Below are positions 26,141 to 32,120 of a stretch of DNA of 32,120 bases, piece after piece; within the stretch, counting starts at the first letter, position 1; each line of letters begins with the position of its first letter. The notes under the pieces are model-generated. The model saw only the letters and a list, made by a program, of their open reading frames with translations. It was not told the DNA's origin and did not search any database. The position numbers were made by a program, and so were the translations under genes. The DNA lies in the NCBI GenBank assembly GCA_018711005.1, contig DVIT01000055.1:1-32120 (forward strand), written 5' to 3'. This DNA is from Candidatus Scybalocola faecigallinarum. GTDB lineage: Bacteria > Bacillota > Clostridia > Lachnospirales > Lachnospiraceae.

Positions 26141-27415
26141 TTAATTCTGTTCATTTGGCTCTCCGGTCCGTCCCATACACAGCAAAATGGGATGCCCGCT
26201 TTCCAAAATGTGATAACTCCCTAAAGGCTTTGCTCTGGAAATCTGTACCTGTACCATATCCACATCACAAAAACCAAGCCTGGCATAAGCATTCAGCGCT
26301 TCGCTTTGTGTTTCCATGGTCACGCAGGCAGTGATCACCTTAATATTTCTGCCAAGCCGGCAGATAAAGGCTAAAATGTCCTTAAGCTCACGGCCGGAGC
26401 CGCCAATAAACACCTTTTGAGGAACCGGAAGGCTTGGGATCTGCTCCATGGCATCGCCTTCTAAAATATGCATATTGTCCAGGCCAAATTTCTCCCGGTT
26501 TTTCTTTAAAAGGGCTACCGCCCGCAGGCTGCGCTCCACACTGTAGACCTGCCCTCCGCTCCCCTGTAAAAAGCGGGCGCACTCTACGCTGACAGAGCCT
26601 GTGCCGGCGCCAATATCCCATACGGTATCCCCGGGCATGAGCCCCAGCTTTCCTAAAATGATCCACCGCACTTCCTCCCGGGTCATAGGGGTTTGATCCC
26701 GGATAAATGCATCATCGCAAAGAAGGCTCCGTTCCGGTTTCTGCCCTGTTCTTTGCCCTGGCAAAACCGGCTGCGTCCCTTCTTTGTCCCCGGATTCCCG
26801 GCCAAAGACTGCTGCCACACTTAACGGATCGAAAGTCATTTTCGCCACCTTGGCGGCTGGCGCAGTAACGATCCTTTCATCCGGATAACTTAAAGTGCTC
26901 CCGGCAGCAACGGTCATATGGCCAAGTCCCTTTTCAACAAGTCCCCGGGCCACCCACGCCGGATCATGGTCCTTATCACACAAAAGATAAACGTCCTTTC
27001 CATCCATAGCAGCGCTGCAGATCGTATCCACACTTAAATCCCGGCCATGGGCGCTGAAATACACAGCCTGCTCCACCGTCCGCTGGCATTTGGCCGCAAA
27101 ATACCCTAAGGAACCGATCCCCGGTATGATCGTTACGCTTTCTTCCGGGAAATTGGCCTTTAAAAGCCTGGTCAGGCTGTAAAATAAAGGATCCCCTGAA
27201 ACAACCACCGCCACGCTTCCCTGTGCTAATTTTTCCCGGATCCGTTGGGGAAGCTGGCTAAGGCTGCCAAAAATATCTTTATTGGGATTGGTTACCTGGT
27301 CAATAAAACGGCGGTCTGCAAAAACGAAATCCGCCGTTTCCATAGCTTCTGATGCCGCAGGCAATATATATTTTTCATTTCCGGGGCCTCCCCCGATGAT
27401 CACAAGCTGGTTCAT
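26141..27415 (-). CDS. cbiET: Fused cobalt-precorrin-6B methyltransferase CbiE-CbiT
   Basis: This 424-residue fusion methylates C5 and C15 and decarboxylates the C12 acetate of cobalt-precorrin-6B. Residues 1-205 are the CbiE tetrapyrrole-methylase domain, with 'VIIGGGPGNEKYI', 'VVVSGDPLFYSLTRL' and 'IIPGIGSLGYFA'. A linker of about 30 residues follows. Residues 240-424 are the CbiT Rossmann methyltransferase domain, with the SAM-binding 'VWDIGAGTGSVSVECA' and 'VFIGGSGRELKDIL'. The arrangement equals CobL of the aerobic route. The ATG at 27415 overlaps the cbiD stop by 4 bases and follows GGAGGA. Confidence 0.95.
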   Translation of the reverse strand: MNQLVIIGGGPGNEKYILPAASEAMETADFVFADRRFIDQVTNPNKDIFGSLSQLPQRIREKLAQGSVAVVVSGDPLFYSLTRLLKANFPEESVTIIPGIGSLGYFAAKCQRTVEQAVYFSAHGRDLSVDTICSAAMDGKDVYLLCDKDHDPAWVARGLVEKGLGHMTVAAGSTLSYPDERIVTAPAAKVAKMTFDPLSVAAVFGRESGDKEGTQPVLPGQRTGQKPERSLLCDDAFIRDQTPMTREEVRWIILGKLGLMPGDTVWDIGAGTGSVSVECARFLQGSGGQVYSVERSLRAVALLKKNREKFGLDNMHILEGDAMEQIPSLPVPQKVFIGGSGRELKDILAFICRLGRNIKVITACVTMETQSEALNAYARLGFCDVDMVQVQISRAKPLGSYHILESGHPILLCMGRTGEPNEQN

Positions 27416-28497
27416 CTTATGTCCTCCATAACATGTACAATATCTTCCACATGATCGCTTTGGCCGAGAATATGCTGTTCCTGGTCAAAAAGCACCACTT
27501 CCACAGGGATCTGATCCCCGGTGCGCATACGGCACTTTTTTGCAGCCTCCCTGGCAATATCTGTCCAAATGTGGGAAAGGCCATTTTCTTTGATCACATC
27601 CATAGCCCCCTGGACGGTCCTGCACTGATAGATTTCCCGGATCACCCGGACCGGCGCCCCCCTTAAGGCTGCAAAGGTACATAAGGTTTCCCGGCGTCCG
27701 TCAGCCACATGGCTGTGAGTATTCATAATATCCGCCGCCAGCTTTACAAGCTTTCCTGCAAAACCGGCCACAAGGATCGCCTCTGCCCCTAAAGCAACGG
27801 CCTGATCCAGCATAAAACCCATGTAATTGCTTACCATAACACAGCACAAATGCTCTCCATAAATGCTTTTTACCGTTTTTTCGCCCCCGGCACCAAGCAC
27901 AAAGGCCAGACGCTTATGGCCGCTGCACACAGCCACCTTAAGCTCCAAAGCCAGGGAATCCTTCATAGCCTCCTCGCTCATAGGCCGGACAATGCCGCTG
28001 GTCCCAAGAATGGACAGGCCGCCTTCCACGCCGACCCGGCTGTTAAAGGTTTTTTTTGCCAGCTCCTGTCCTCCCGGAATAGAAATCGTTACACAGGCCC
28101 CTTTTCCTTTTAAATACGGGGCAAGGGCCTGGGCGATCATCTGTCTTGGCACCGGATTAATGGCCGGCTCTCCCACAGGCACCTTAAGCCCGGGAGATGT
28201 TACCGTCCCAACGCCTTCTCCGGCCTTAAAAACAATATCCCCCTCTTTATCATCCATATCCACCCTGGCAACAACCATACATCCATGGGTCACATCCGGA
28301 TCGTCCCCGGCATCTTTCACGACGCCGCAGACACCGTATTCCAATGGACAAATATCCAAATACAGCACCTTGCCTGACGGGGTCTTTATCTCAACTCTTG
28401 GCGGACACTGGCCTTCAAGCTGCCAAAGCAGGCTCCCCAAAGCCGCACCGGCCCCGCAGCTTCCGGTAGTTACACCTTCTCTAAGTTTTTTCTCCAT
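27412..28497 (-). CDS. cbiD: Cobalt-precorrin-5B C1-methyltransferase CbiD
   Basis: This 361-residue enzyme methylates C1 and is specific to the anaerobic pathway. 'REGVTTGSCGAGAALGSLLW' at the start, 'KDAGDDPDVTHG', 'GGLSILGTSGIVRPMSEEA' and 'GFAGKLVKLAADIMNTHSH' are diagnostic. The ATG at 28497 follows CAGGAG. It is the first gene of the operon, read from the promoter at 28593-28621. Confidence 0.97.
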   Translation of the reverse strand: MEKKLREGVTTGSCGAGAALGSLLWQLEGQCPPRVEIKTPSGKVLYLDICPLEYGVCGVVKDAGDDPDVTHGCMVVARVDMDDKEGDIVFKAGEGVGTVTSPGLKVPVGEPAINPVPRQMIAQALAPYLKGKGACVTISIPGGQELAKKTFNSRVGVEGGLSILGTSGIVRPMSEEAMKDSLALELKVAVCSGHKRLAFVLGAGGEKTVKSIYGEHLCCVMVSNYMGFMLDQAVALGAEAILVAGFAGKLVKLAADIMNTHSHVADGRRETLCTFAALRGAPVRVIREIYQCRTVQGAMDVIKENGLSHIWTDIAREAAKKCRMRTGDQIPVEVVLFDQEQHILGQSDHVEDIVHVMEDIR

Positions 28498-28592
28498 AAT
28501 ATCTCCTGTATCCTAAGATTTTTTGCGCGCCTGGTTCACGTTCTTACGGTCTGCCCGGTAAATTCCCAGACCTGATTAAACAGTTATCTCTT

Positions 28593-28621
28593 ATTATTGC
28601 AAGATAAAGTAAAAAAAGCAA
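28593..28621 (-). promoter_or_regulatory. Promoter of the cobalamin operon
   Basis: Read on the minus strand, TTGCTT (complement of 28616-28621) and AATAAT (complement of 28593-28598) are 17 bases apart. The predicted leader to cbiD is about 90 bases and holds one short stem with GGTCTG/CAGACC arms (about 28549-28573). The leader is too short for, and lacks the conserved box of, a cobalamin riboswitch. Confidence 0.6.
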
Positions 28622-28631
28622 GCTTTTGTTC

Positions 28632-28658
28632 AGAACGAATCGTTGCCAAAAAAGTTCT
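28632..28658. promoter_or_regulatory. Nested inverted repeats between divergent promoters
   Basis: AACGA-a-TCGTT (28634-28644) is an odd palindrome, and AGAAC (28632-28636) pairs with GTTCT (28654-28658) around it. The site lies just upstream of the cbiD -35 box and close to the -35 region of the rightward promoter, a position suited to a regulator affecting both. No protein can be assigned. Confidence 0.35.
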
Positions 28659-28678
28659 ATGATTCAAAAAATCTCTGG

Positions 28679-28684
28679 TATAAT
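28679..28684 (+). promoter_or_regulatory. Extended -10 promoter for the yhfC-pyrB-pyrI unit
   Basis: TATAAT preceded by TGG gives a TGnTATAAT extended -10 element. The -35 region (TTCTAT, 18 bases upstream) is poor, as is common for extended -10 promoters. Predicted leader is about 145 bases. Confidence 0.6.
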
Positions 28685-28714
28685 TGCTGATTTTGTATTA
28701 TTATAGTAGTTGAT

Positions 28715-28779
28715 ATGCCGCGGGCAGCGCGGCATCTTATGTATGAAAGCCGACCCGCATTTTTTCATACATAAGGGTC
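28715..28779 (+). promoter_or_regulatory. Two-hairpin leader upstream of yhfC-pyrB-pyrI
   Basis: The leader carries a perfect 8-bp stem ATGCCGCG/CGCGGCAT (28715-28735). It abuts a perfect 13-bp stem CTTATGTATGAAA/TTTCATACATAAG (28736-28775). GACCC in the loop of the second (28752-28756) can pair with GGGTC (28775-28779), a possible alternative fold. There is no T run, so this is not an ordinary terminator, and no PyrR-binding loop was recognised. The rest of 28498-28834 holds the two promoters, the inverted repeats and the ribosome binding site GAGGAGG before 28835. Confidence 0.5.
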
Positions 28780-28834
28780 TGACCAAAATCGGGAATTACT
28801 CGCAAAATATCTTACATTAGAGGAGGTTTATAAA

Positions 28835-29710
28835 ATGCCGCAAACCATACCCGATGGAACTATGAGCTTGATCTTGCTTGGTGTATCTTACAGCATTATC
28901 ATCCCTCTGCTGCTCTTTATCATTTTTAAAAAGCGCTTTAGAGCCCATGTAAAGCCGTTTTTTCTCGGTCTTTTGACCTATGGGGCATTTTCGTTCTGCC
29001 TTGTAAATATTGTAAACGGCCTGCTTCTTATGTTTGTGGATCCTACAAACTTTTCCACCCCGCTGATCTTTATTTATTCTCTGTTTACACAGATCATCAG
29101 CGTACTGATCGGTCAGGCAGGAAAGTATTATTCCCTGCGCATTTTGAAAAATGATGCCAATCCCAACAAATATGCCATGCGCGGTGACGCTTTAGTCTTT
29201 GGCGCCGGCTTTGGCGGCCTGGAAATGGTACTGACTGTAGGAATGACCATGGCATCCTACTTTTCCTATGCCACCATTATGGTTAACGGTCAGGCAGAAT
29301 CCTTTATGGAAAATCTTTCAGGTGCAGACCTGGAAAGTGTGCAAAATATTTTTAACCTTCTCGCCACAACCACATCCTCCGAATACATCAGTCTGCTTTT
29401 GCAGGGACTGGCCATGTTTTTATTCCAGCTTGGCTCCACACTCCTTGTATTCCGCGCGGTATTCGGTTCAGGGGTCAATGAAAAGGTTTATCTGCGCCTG
29501 GCCATTATTTTTCACATTATCATGATCGTTCCCGGATGCTTTGTTTCATCCGGCATTATCAGCTCCCCGTGGTTCCAGACAGTCCTTATGCTTGTCTTTA
29601 GCGTAGCTGTCCTTGTTTACGGGTATGATAAGATCAAAGAGTATGAAAAACAGCATGTGGCCGATATGGTCAATGCCGCAAAAGGCAAAAAAACAATTCA
29701 TTTTAAATAA
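28835..29710 (+). CDS. YhfC-family polytopic membrane protein (putative intramembrane protease)
   Basis: This 291-residue membrane protein has about seven hydrophobic segments, starting near residues 10-32. It resembles the YhfC family, proposed to be glutamic-type intramembrane proteases related to CAAX and Abi enzymes. The candidate catalytic motif is 'GAGFGGLE' (Glu130), with a possible histidine partner at His227 in '[10 protein letters not shown]'. The C-terminal end is charged and cytosolic-looking. The ATG at 28835 follows GAGGAGG. It lies 14 bases before pyrB, so co-transcription with pyrimidine genes is likely, but a functional link is unknown. Family assignment is moderate; substrate unknown. 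Confidence 0.72.
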   Translation: MPQTIPDGTMSLILLGVSYSIIIPLLLFIIFKKRFRAHVKPFFLGLLTYGAFSFCLVNIVNGLLLMFVDPTNFSTPLIFIYSLFTQIISVLIGQAGKYYSLRILKNDANPNKYAMRGDALVFGAGFGGLEMVLTVGMTMASYFSYATIMVNGQAESFMENLSGADLESVQNIFNLLATTTSSEYISLLLQGLAMFLFQLGSTLLVFRAVFGSGVNEKVYLRLAIIFHIIMIVPGCFVSSGIISSPWFQTVLMLVFSVAVLVYGYDKIKEYEKQHVADMVNAAKGKKTIHFK

Positions 29711-29724
29711 GGGAGGTACTCTCT

Positions 29725-30648
29725 ATGAGACATTTAATCAGTCCGCTGGATTTTTCCGTGGAGGAAACCAATCATCTTTTGCAGTTAGCAGAAGATATTG
29801 AAAAGGATCCGAAAAAGTACAGCCAGGTATGCAAAGGGAAAAAGCTGGCCACCCTTTTCTATGAGCCCAGCACCCGCACCCGGTTAAGCTTTGAAGCTGC
29901 CATGTTAAATCTTGGCGGCAGCGTCCTGGGATTTTCCAGCGCAGACTCCAGTTCTGCTGCCAAAGGCGAAAGTGTTGCCGACACTATCCGGGTTATTTCC
30001 GGCTATGCGGATATTGCAGCTATGCGCCATCCAAAAGAAGGCGCGCCTTATGTGGCATCTATCCACTCCGATATCCCTGTGATCAATGCAGGCGACGGCG
30101 GGCATCAGCATCCCACCCAGACGCTGACTGATCTTTTAACGATCCATTCCCTTAAAGGGCGTCTGGAAAACCTTACTATCGGCCTTTGCGGAGATTTAAA
30201 GTTCGGACGTACCGTCCACTCCCTGATCAATGCCCTTGTACGCTATCCCGGCATCCGTTTTGTCATGATCTCCCCTGAGGAGCTGCGTATTCCCACCTAC
30301 ATCCGCAAGGAGGTTCTGGAGGACAAGAACATTCCCTATAAGGAAGTGGAAGTTCTGGAGGACGTTATGCCGGAGCTGGATATTTTGTACATGACCCGTG
30401 TTCAAAGAGAGCGTTTCTTTAATGAGGAAGATTATATCCGCTTAAAAGACCGCTATATCCTGGATACGTCAAAAATGAAATATGCCCGGGAAGATATGCT
30501 TGTCCTTCATCCCCTGCCCCGCGTGAATGAAATTTCCGTAGAGGTGGATAAGGATCCCAGAGCAGCCTACTTTAAGCAGGCCAAGCTGGGCGTTTACGCC
30601 CGTATGGCCCTGATCATGATTTTACTGGAGGTGGATAAGCCATGTTAA
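29725..30648 (+). CDS. pyrB: Aspartate carbamoyltransferase catalytic chain PyrB
   Basis: This 307-residue enzyme makes N-carbamoyl-L-aspartate from carbamoyl phosphate and aspartate, the committed step of pyrimidine synthesis. The carbamoyl-phosphate loop '[11 protein letters not shown]', the active-site loop 'SSAAKGES', '[15 protein letters not shown]' and 'HPLPRVNEI' are all intact. The ATG at 29725 follows GGGAGG. It overlaps pyrI by 7 bases, consistent with assembly of a PyrB-PyrI holoenzyme. Confidence 0.98.
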   Translation: MRHLISPLDFSVEETNHLLQLAEDIEKDPKKYSQVCKGKKLATLFYEPSTRTRLSFEAAMLNLGGSVLGFSSADSSSAAKGESVADTIRVISGYADIAAMRHPKEGAPYVASIHSDIPVINAGDGGHQHPTQTLTDLLTIHSLKGRLENLTIGLCGDLKFGRTVHSLINALVRYPGIRFVMISPEELRIPTYIRKEVLEDKNIPYKEVEVLEDVMPELDILYMTRVQRERFFNEEDYIRLKDRYILDTSKMKYAREDMLVLHPLPRVNEISVEVDKDPRAAYFKQAKLGVYARMALIMILLEVDKPC

Positions 30649-31061
30649 GCATCAGCGGAATTGATGAAGGTTATGTAATCGATCATATCCAGGCCGGAAG
30701 AAGCATGGATATTTATAAATATTTAAAGCTGGAAAAGCTGGACTGCCAGATTGCTATAATTAAAAATGCGACCAGCAATAAAATGGGCAAAAAAGATATT
30801 ATAAAGATCCAGGGGCCTATGGAACTGGATCTGGATATTCTGGGATTCATTGACAACAATATTACGGTCAACATTATCCACGGCGGAAAGATCGTCGAGA
30901 AAAAGAACCTGACCCTGCCGGAAACCGTAACCAATGTGATCAAATGCAAAAACCCCAGATGCATCACTTCCATTGAGCAGGAAATCCCCCATGTTTTCAA
31001 GCTGACCGACGCGGCCACACGGACATACCGGTGCATTTACTGCGAAGAAAAGTTTAAATAA
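30642..31061 (+). CDS. pyrI: Aspartate carbamoyltransferase regulatory chain PyrI
   Basis: This 139-residue protein binds nucleotide effectors and confers allosteric control on PyrB. The N-terminal nucleotide-binding domain runs to about residue 95. The C-terminal zinc domain shows the four-cysteine pattern 'CKNPRC' and 'CIYC'. The N-terminus is a few residues shorter than in enterobacteria. The start is inside pyrB and the ribosome binding site is GGAGGTGG within the pyrB end. Confidence 0.96.
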   Translation: MLSISGIDEGYVIDHIQAGRSMDIYKYLKLEKLDCQIAIIKNATSNKMGKKDIIKIQGPMELDLDILGFIDNNITVNIIHGGKIVEKKNLTLPETVTNVIKCKNPRCITSIEQEIPHVFKLTDAATRTYRCIYCEEKFK

Positions 31062-31069
31062 CCAATAAT

Positions 31070-31120
31070 AAAGGACATGCAGCATGGCGGATCCTGTCCC
31101 CGGGCTTCATGTCCTTTTAT
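31070..31120. terminator. Terminator between pyrI and carD
   Basis: AAAGGACATG (31070-31079) pairs with CATGTCCTTT (31108-31117), extended by AGC/GCT after one mismatch. On the plus strand TTTT follows, ending the pyr unit. On the minus strand the stem is followed by TTTATTATT, so it may also serve the convergent carD gene. Confidence 0.75.
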
Positions 31121-31133
31121 CATATCCAGTGGA

Positions 31134-31658
31134 TCAGTGAGTCGCTGCTCCTTTGGATTCAACACTGTCTTTAATATAAAGCTCCACATCTTTAAAATTA
31201 ATTCCCAGCGCAGCTGCCATTTCCCCATAAAACAGCTCCTTGGCCCGCTTCATATATCTTTCGTCTACCTGTGCCGGTTTTTTACCGTTATCTGCCGCTT
31301 TTTTATTTCTTACATAGATCGTACGGATCAGCCCCACCAGATCCTCGCACTTATGGCTGCTTAAGGAAGACTCATACTGATCAGAGATTATCCTCTGATT
31401 CTGGCTTTCTACTGTTTTTACCGGAATTTCCGGAATCTTGGCAATCAGATCCCGCGCTTCATCCGGAGACATAACAAGACGCATAAATACCTTAGAATCC
31501 ACAGGGGCATAAATCGTTCCTTTACTGTCATAAATGGGTTCCAGCGTATAGTAAATCCGTTCCGGATTGGCTGCTGAAATGCCTTCCAGGGTACCGATAG
31601 CCTTCACCCGGCATACTCCGGTATTACCGTAAACAATCAGATCATTTTCATGAAACAT
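31134..31658 (-). CDS. CarD/CdnL-family transcription regulator
   Basis: This 174-residue protein belongs to the CarD_CdnL_TRCF family, which binds the RNA polymerase beta subunit and modulates promoter opening. Residues 1-60 form the RNAP-interacting domain, with 'FHENDLIVYGNTGVCRV' and 'YTLEPIYDSKGTIYAPVD'. The rest is a helical C-terminal domain rich in charged residues. I chose the ATG at 31658 because GGAGG lies 9 bases upstream and the fold begins there; the open frame extends to 31706. It has its own promoter and a long leader. Targets cannot be inferred. Confidence 0.9.
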   Translation of the reverse strand: MFHENDLIVYGNTGVCRVKAIGTLEGISAANPERIYYTLEPIYDSKGTIYAPVDSKVFMRLVMSPDEARDLIAKIPEIPVKTVESQNQRIISDQYESSLSSHKCEDLVGLIRTIYVRNKKAADNGKKPAQVDERYMKRAKELFYGEMAAALGINFKDVELYIKDSVESKGAATH

Positions 31659-31929
31659 AATTTTCAACCTCCAACCTTTTTTACAGGCAAACAATCGCGC
31701 AGACAAATCCCGCGATCATCATCTTTTGTGGCTTACGTGCAAAGACTTTTTGCAGCGAGTATTAATAGGTGACCGTGTACAGATAGAGCATAAAGAATAA
31801 AATGTGTAACTGAAAATCTTGAAACAGTTACCATGGGATAAAGAACTCCGCCCCTGCATCCGCCGGGGTATCTGGGAAAAGAACGTCATCTGCCGCCCGG
31901 AAAGCAGCAGATATTTTCCATCTAAGACT
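31659..31929 (-). other. Long leader of carD
   Basis: About 270 bases separate the predicted start of transcription from the carD ATG. On the minus strand it contains stems CTGCTGC/GCGGCAG (about 31899-31919), CCCC/GGGG (about 31851-31868) and GTAACTG/CAGTTAC (31807-31832). No open frame with a ribosome binding site and no known riboswitch was recognised. Confidence 0.4.
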
Positions 31930-31959
31930 ATTTTAACACAAAATTACCAGAAAATGTAA
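31930..31959 (-). promoter_or_regulatory. Candidate carD promoter
   Basis: Read on the minus strand, TTACAT (complement of 31954-31959) and TAAAAT (complement of 31930-31935) are 18 bases apart within AT-rich DNA. The call rests on consensus only. Confidence 0.45.
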
Positions 31960-31995
31960 GAAAAAAATTTAAGTTTTTGTAACAGCCCGTTACTA

Positions 31996-32078
31996 TTCAC
32001 AGCCGTTTCATACTTGGCAGCAGACGCGTTGTGCTTGCACAAAAGCACCTGCTGCCAAGTATGAAACAGGACTGTGAA
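31996..32078. repeat. Long near-perfect inverted repeat at right edge
   Basis: A 19-base perfect arm at 32005-32023 (GTTTCATACTTGGCAGCAG) matches 32049-32067 in reverse complement. The stem extends outward through CC/GG and TTCACAG/CTGTGAA with two single-base bulges, and an apical GTGCTT/AAGCAC stem (32031-32048) sits inside. The whole forms an 83-base hairpin. There is no T run on either side, so it is not an ordinary terminator. It could be a structured RNA, a DNA cruciform or a small mobile repeat. Confidence 0.8.
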
Positions 32079-32105
32079 GCAGTCACCCCACCCACATAAG
32101 CAGTC
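32077..32105. repeat. Direct repeat AAGCAGTC, two copies
   Basis: AAGCAGTC occurs at 32077-32084 and 32098-32105, 21 bases apart, that is two helical turns. It lies directly after the long hairpin and may belong to the control region of a gene beyond the window. The final bases CCCCGTAAGGG look like the start of another stem cut by the edge. Confidence 0.4.
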
Positions 32106-32120
32106 TTAGCCCCGTAAGGG

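Overview
The window looks like a chromosomal segment of an anaerobic, low-to-mid GC Gram-positive bacterium, most plausibly a clostridium of the Lachnospiraceae type. The reasons are strong GGAGG-type ribosome binding sites, the oxygen-independent (Cbi) cobalamin route, a hemC-cobA-hemD fusion, a paired pyrB-pyrI, a YhfC-type membrane protein and a CarD-family regulator. The genus cannot be fixed from sequence reading alone.

Layout. (i) 1-955: remnant of a tyrosine recombinase on the minus strand, an isolated intrinsic terminator, and the promoter of the next gene. (ii) 956-3439, plus: a UvrA paralogue with two ABC ATPase modules. (iii) 3431-8119, minus: two G3E/COG0523 metal-chaperone GTPases (one His-rich, one fused to a DUF1980/TIGR03943-like domain), a DegV lipid-binding protein and a catalase. 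A good promoter for this unit lies inside the end of cbiC. (iv) 8172-28497, minus: a tightly packed cobalamin operon of about 20 kb. In transcription order it reads cbiD, cbiET, cbiL, cbiF, cbiG, hemA, cbiH, precorrin-2 dehydrogenase, hemC-cobA-hemD, hemB, hemL, cbiJ, cbiA, cbiB, cobD, xth, cbiP, cobO, cbiC. (v) 28498-28834: divergent regulatory region. (vi) 28835-31061, plus: yhfC-like, pyrB, pyrI, then a terminator shared with the convergent carD gene. (vii) 31134-32120, minus: carD with a long leader, and a long near-perfect inverted repeat at the right edge.

How the genes work together. HemA, HemL, HemB and the HemC and HemD domains make uroporphyrinogen III from glutamyl-tRNA. The CobA domain and the dehydrogenase turn it into sirohydrochlorin. 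CbiL, CbiH, CbiF, CbiG, CbiD, CbiJ, CbiE/T and CbiC build cobyrinate. CbiA, CobO, CbiP, CbiB and CobD amidate, adenosylate and attach the aminopropanol arm, giving adenosylcobinamide phosphate. No dedicated cobaltochelatase (CbiK or CbiX), no lower-ligand genes (CobU, CobS, CobT, CobC) and no cobalamin riboswitch were seen. Here 'cobD' means threonine-phosphate decarboxylase and 'cbiB' the cobinamide synthase.

Most interesting points: a catalase with leucine where the distal-pocket asparagine is expected, and a hairpin burying its ribosome binding site; the linked pair of divergent COG0523 proteins; exonuclease III translationally coupled inside the cobalamin operon; and unexplained structured leaders at cbiL, the pyr genes and carD, plus the right-edge hairpin.
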